Below are positions 61,991-64,000 of a DNA stretch of 64,000 nt, piece by piece (the stretch's first letter is position 1; every line of letters begins with the position of its first letter). Under the pieces are notes generated by a model. The model saw only the letters and a program-made list of their open reading frames with translations. It was not told the DNA's origin and made no database searches. This stretch comes from Monoplex corrugatus (lineage: Eukaryota; Mollusca; Gastropoda; Littorinimorpha; Ranellidae). Where the stretch lies: assembly GCA_030674185.1 (NCBI GenBank), contig JAPXFY010000015.1, positions 28,745,185-28,809,184 on the forward strand, read 5' to 3'. The position numbers were made by a program, and so were the translations under genes.

Positions 61991-63085
61991 TGATGGAATC
62001 TCTTGGTGTTGGAAGTGTTTTTCTCAAAGGGTGCATAGGTTAGAGCTGTTTGATGGTAATCCCGTCTTTATGAAATTTTAAGCTTTTTTTTTTTGGTGGC
62101 ATGGCTGATTAACTGATAATGTGCTAACTCTGGCAATGTAGAGATTTTCTTTCTTGGGAAGGGTGATGTAAAATCCACAGTTAAAGAGAAAAAAGTTAAA
62201 TAAATAAATAAATATTATATATATATTACATAGATAAATAAATAAATATATATTTTACTGAGGAGGGGAAAAAAAAACACACCAAAGTTGATAATGTTGT
62301 GAGTAGCCCTTCTGGGGGAAAAGTCCATTGTGACCACCGCCACCAAAAAACAAAACAACAAAACAAAAACAAAACCCAAACCAAACCAAACCAAACCAAA
62401 CCAAACCAACCAAACCAAACCAAACCAAACCAAACCAAACCAAACAAAAAGTCCAGTCTAATCTAAGATTTCAGGACTGGGTAGTGCTGATGGCAGTACT
62501 CTACTGTGTGCTGCCTGCATGTTGGTGGTGTGTCTGTATAAATCGTTCCACTCTCTCTCTCTATTTCTTTTTTCAGGGTAACAGGTATGTATGTGTGTAA
62601 TTGAGAATTTGAGTCTGAATGAATACTCATTGAAACTATGTATGTTTTGTGGCATCTGTAAATTCCAGGCTGGACACACATCTGTATGTTGAGGTGTTAA
62701 ATGTCATATATCACACTTTTCTTTGACTTTTGCGGTCATGCGAGTACTAGTCTAGAGACCTAACAGAAAAAAAAAAAACCAAATTGGTAAAACTGTTACT
62801 TAAGCAAAGATAATGTTGCCTTGTGCATATGGCACATTTGAATCAAAGAATGGTATGACACAGAATTGCAGTCATATCATCATGGGCATGAAGGTTAAAT
62901 CTGTTTTTGAGATAACAGTCATTCAGGCCATGTGCTTGTATACTCAGGTAGAGTTAAAAAAATAAGAAAGGAATACTCAGGTAGAGTTAAAAAAATAAGA
63001 AAGGAGTGAAGGGTGCAAGGTGAATGAATTAGTATGATTTGACAATCCAATTTTCTTTTACATGTTTATTTCATGTCTTACACAG
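61991..63085. other. No gene; (CCAAA)n tract
   Basis: A pentanucleotide CCAAA array lies at about 62370-62445. A good-looking acceptor (TTTCTTTTTTCAG) ends at 62577 but is followed by GGTAACAGGTATGT without an open exon. A 30-bp phrase with AATACTCAGGTAGAGTTAAA is tandemly repeated at 62939-62968 and 62971-63003. Confidence 0.45.
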
Positions 63086-63241
63086 GAAATGTTCTGCTGG
63101 GAATACCTTGTCAACGTTGGGCATCAGAAGTTGTCAAGGTCAAGTCAGGTGAACCACGGGAAGTGTTTAAATCAAAGTGGAAGAAAAAGAAAAAGAAAAA
63201 TTCAGACATCAGTCACAAAATTCATACAGATCTGCTGAATG
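63086..63241 (+). CDS. Lysine-rich internal exon, unknown protein
   Basis: This 156-nt exon runs between TTACACAG| and AATG|GTAAGT, both good splice sites, in a symmetric phase 1. It reads NVLLGIPCQRWASEVVKVKS, then REVFKSKWKKKKKKNSD and HKIHTDLLN. The Lys run suggests a nuclear or nucleic-acid-binding segment, but no family is recognised. It cannot follow the 45415-45533 exon directly, because that one ends in phase 0. Either an exon is missing between them or this is another gene. Confidence 0.5.
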
Positions 63242-64000
63242 GTAAGTTTAGAAGTTAAAAGTGACAGGCCTTAGCAAAAAGTGATGAAGTTCAGCCAGAT
63301 TTTGAGTAAAGTGATACAAAATAAGAAAAATATTTGACAGCTGTTTGTAAGTGGGTTCATGTTGTTACCCAGTCATTGAGTCAGTATCGTGATATAAACC
63401 CTGTTATGATCTACGGCATTATGTGCTAGACAGCATACAGTTACTTAAAAATACTTTAATACTATCACTGTCAGGTATCTTGTGGATGGAGAGAGGAAGT
63501 ATGGATTTCTGTTTTCAGTGCTGGCTATTCTGCCATGTTTACATTTTGTGGTGTTTAACCATTTTGACATTGTTATCTTGATATTGAGATTTTATTTCTG
63601 TTGTGTTAGGGTGTGGCCACACTACGAGCTGCGCTGTGAGCTGGGCTGCTGTGTAACAGCAGGCAAGCTTTCACCTGTGAGTGGTGGGTGGCCACACCAA
63701 AAGTTGTGACTGCTTGTGGCTAGCTAGCTGTACTGCTGGCTACAAGCTCAGTGGCTGCTGAGATGGCCACACTACAAGCTGCTACGGCTGACTGTGTGTC
63801 GCCGTGCTGCTAGTTGTTGTAAATATGGTTGGTTTCAGAATGTTGGCGAGCAGGTTTCTACTGCTTTGTGAGCTGTCAGAACTAGAACCATCACCATTTC
63901 TCTAATGAGTAATTCTTTTTGATAAAGGCAGTACTGAGTCTATCCCATAAATGAGCAAAGAAGTGTGTATGGAGAATACTATCATCTGGTGCACGACCTC
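63242..64000. other. Intron-like, with repeated GTGGCCACACTAC motif
   Basis: TGGCCACACTACGAGCTGC at 63614-63632 recurs as TGGCCACACTACAAGCTGC at 63763-63781, with the inverted GTGGCCACACC at 63689-63699 between them. This resembles ends of small hAT-type non-autonomous elements. No coding region is seen. Confidence 0.4.

Overview
This window is animal nuclear DNA. It has split exons with consensus GT/AG junctions, long introns, many CA/CT/TA microsatellites and a very dense, nested load of transposons, mostly non-LTR retrotransposons. The mix of families (RTE-like, L2/CR1-like, Jockey-like, Tx1/L1-like, mariner, a tRNA-derived SINE) suggests a marine invertebrate, most likely a mollusc. That assignment is inference from composition and family mix only.

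Host genes are sparse. On the minus strand, the left edge holds an exon of a C2H2 zinc-finger protein (2031-1394, donor at 1393). A short candidate first coding exon with a matching splice phase lies 16.5 kb upstream (18628-18585), below an ETS-type CCGGAAGT motif. On the plus strand, a first exon at 43579-43744 encodes a probable mitochondrial presequence. It joins in phase to an exon at 45415-45533. A further lysine-rich exon lies at 63086-63241. None of these plus-strand exons matches a family I can name.

The rest is mobile DNA, largely nested. 3.1-6.4 kb: RTE-like pieces carrying a piggyBac-type MITE and a 695-bp insertion with a 13-bp target duplication. 8.1-16.7 kb: a decayed Tx1/L1-like element interrupted by a foldback element, a mariner inserted in TA repeats, and a Jockey-like 3' end. 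19.8-26.2 kb: a minus-strand LINE split by a 3.6-kb L2-like LINE (copy A). 27.6-37.9 kb: RTE-like copies, a degenerate L2-like copy and a Jockey-like copy. 37.9-41.4 kb: another RTE-type LINE with two in-frame stops, followed by a duplicated tRNA-like SINE. 42.4-43.1 kb: a Jockey-like 3' end carrying an L2-like tail. 48.7-54.8 kb: a Jockey-like element split by L2-like copy B, which is in inverted orientation to copy A. 60.9-62.0 kb: a decayed minus-strand LINE.

The most unusual object is at 55161-59157. It is a 4.0-kb structure flanked by a perfect 10-bp direct repeat, with inverted arrays of a 16-bp repeat at each end. Between them lie about 2 kb of almost G-free C/A sequence, then an abrupt switch to about 1.8 kb of almost C-free G/T sequence. 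It looks like a foldback-type element with arms resembling yeast C1-3A/TG1-3 telomere DNA.
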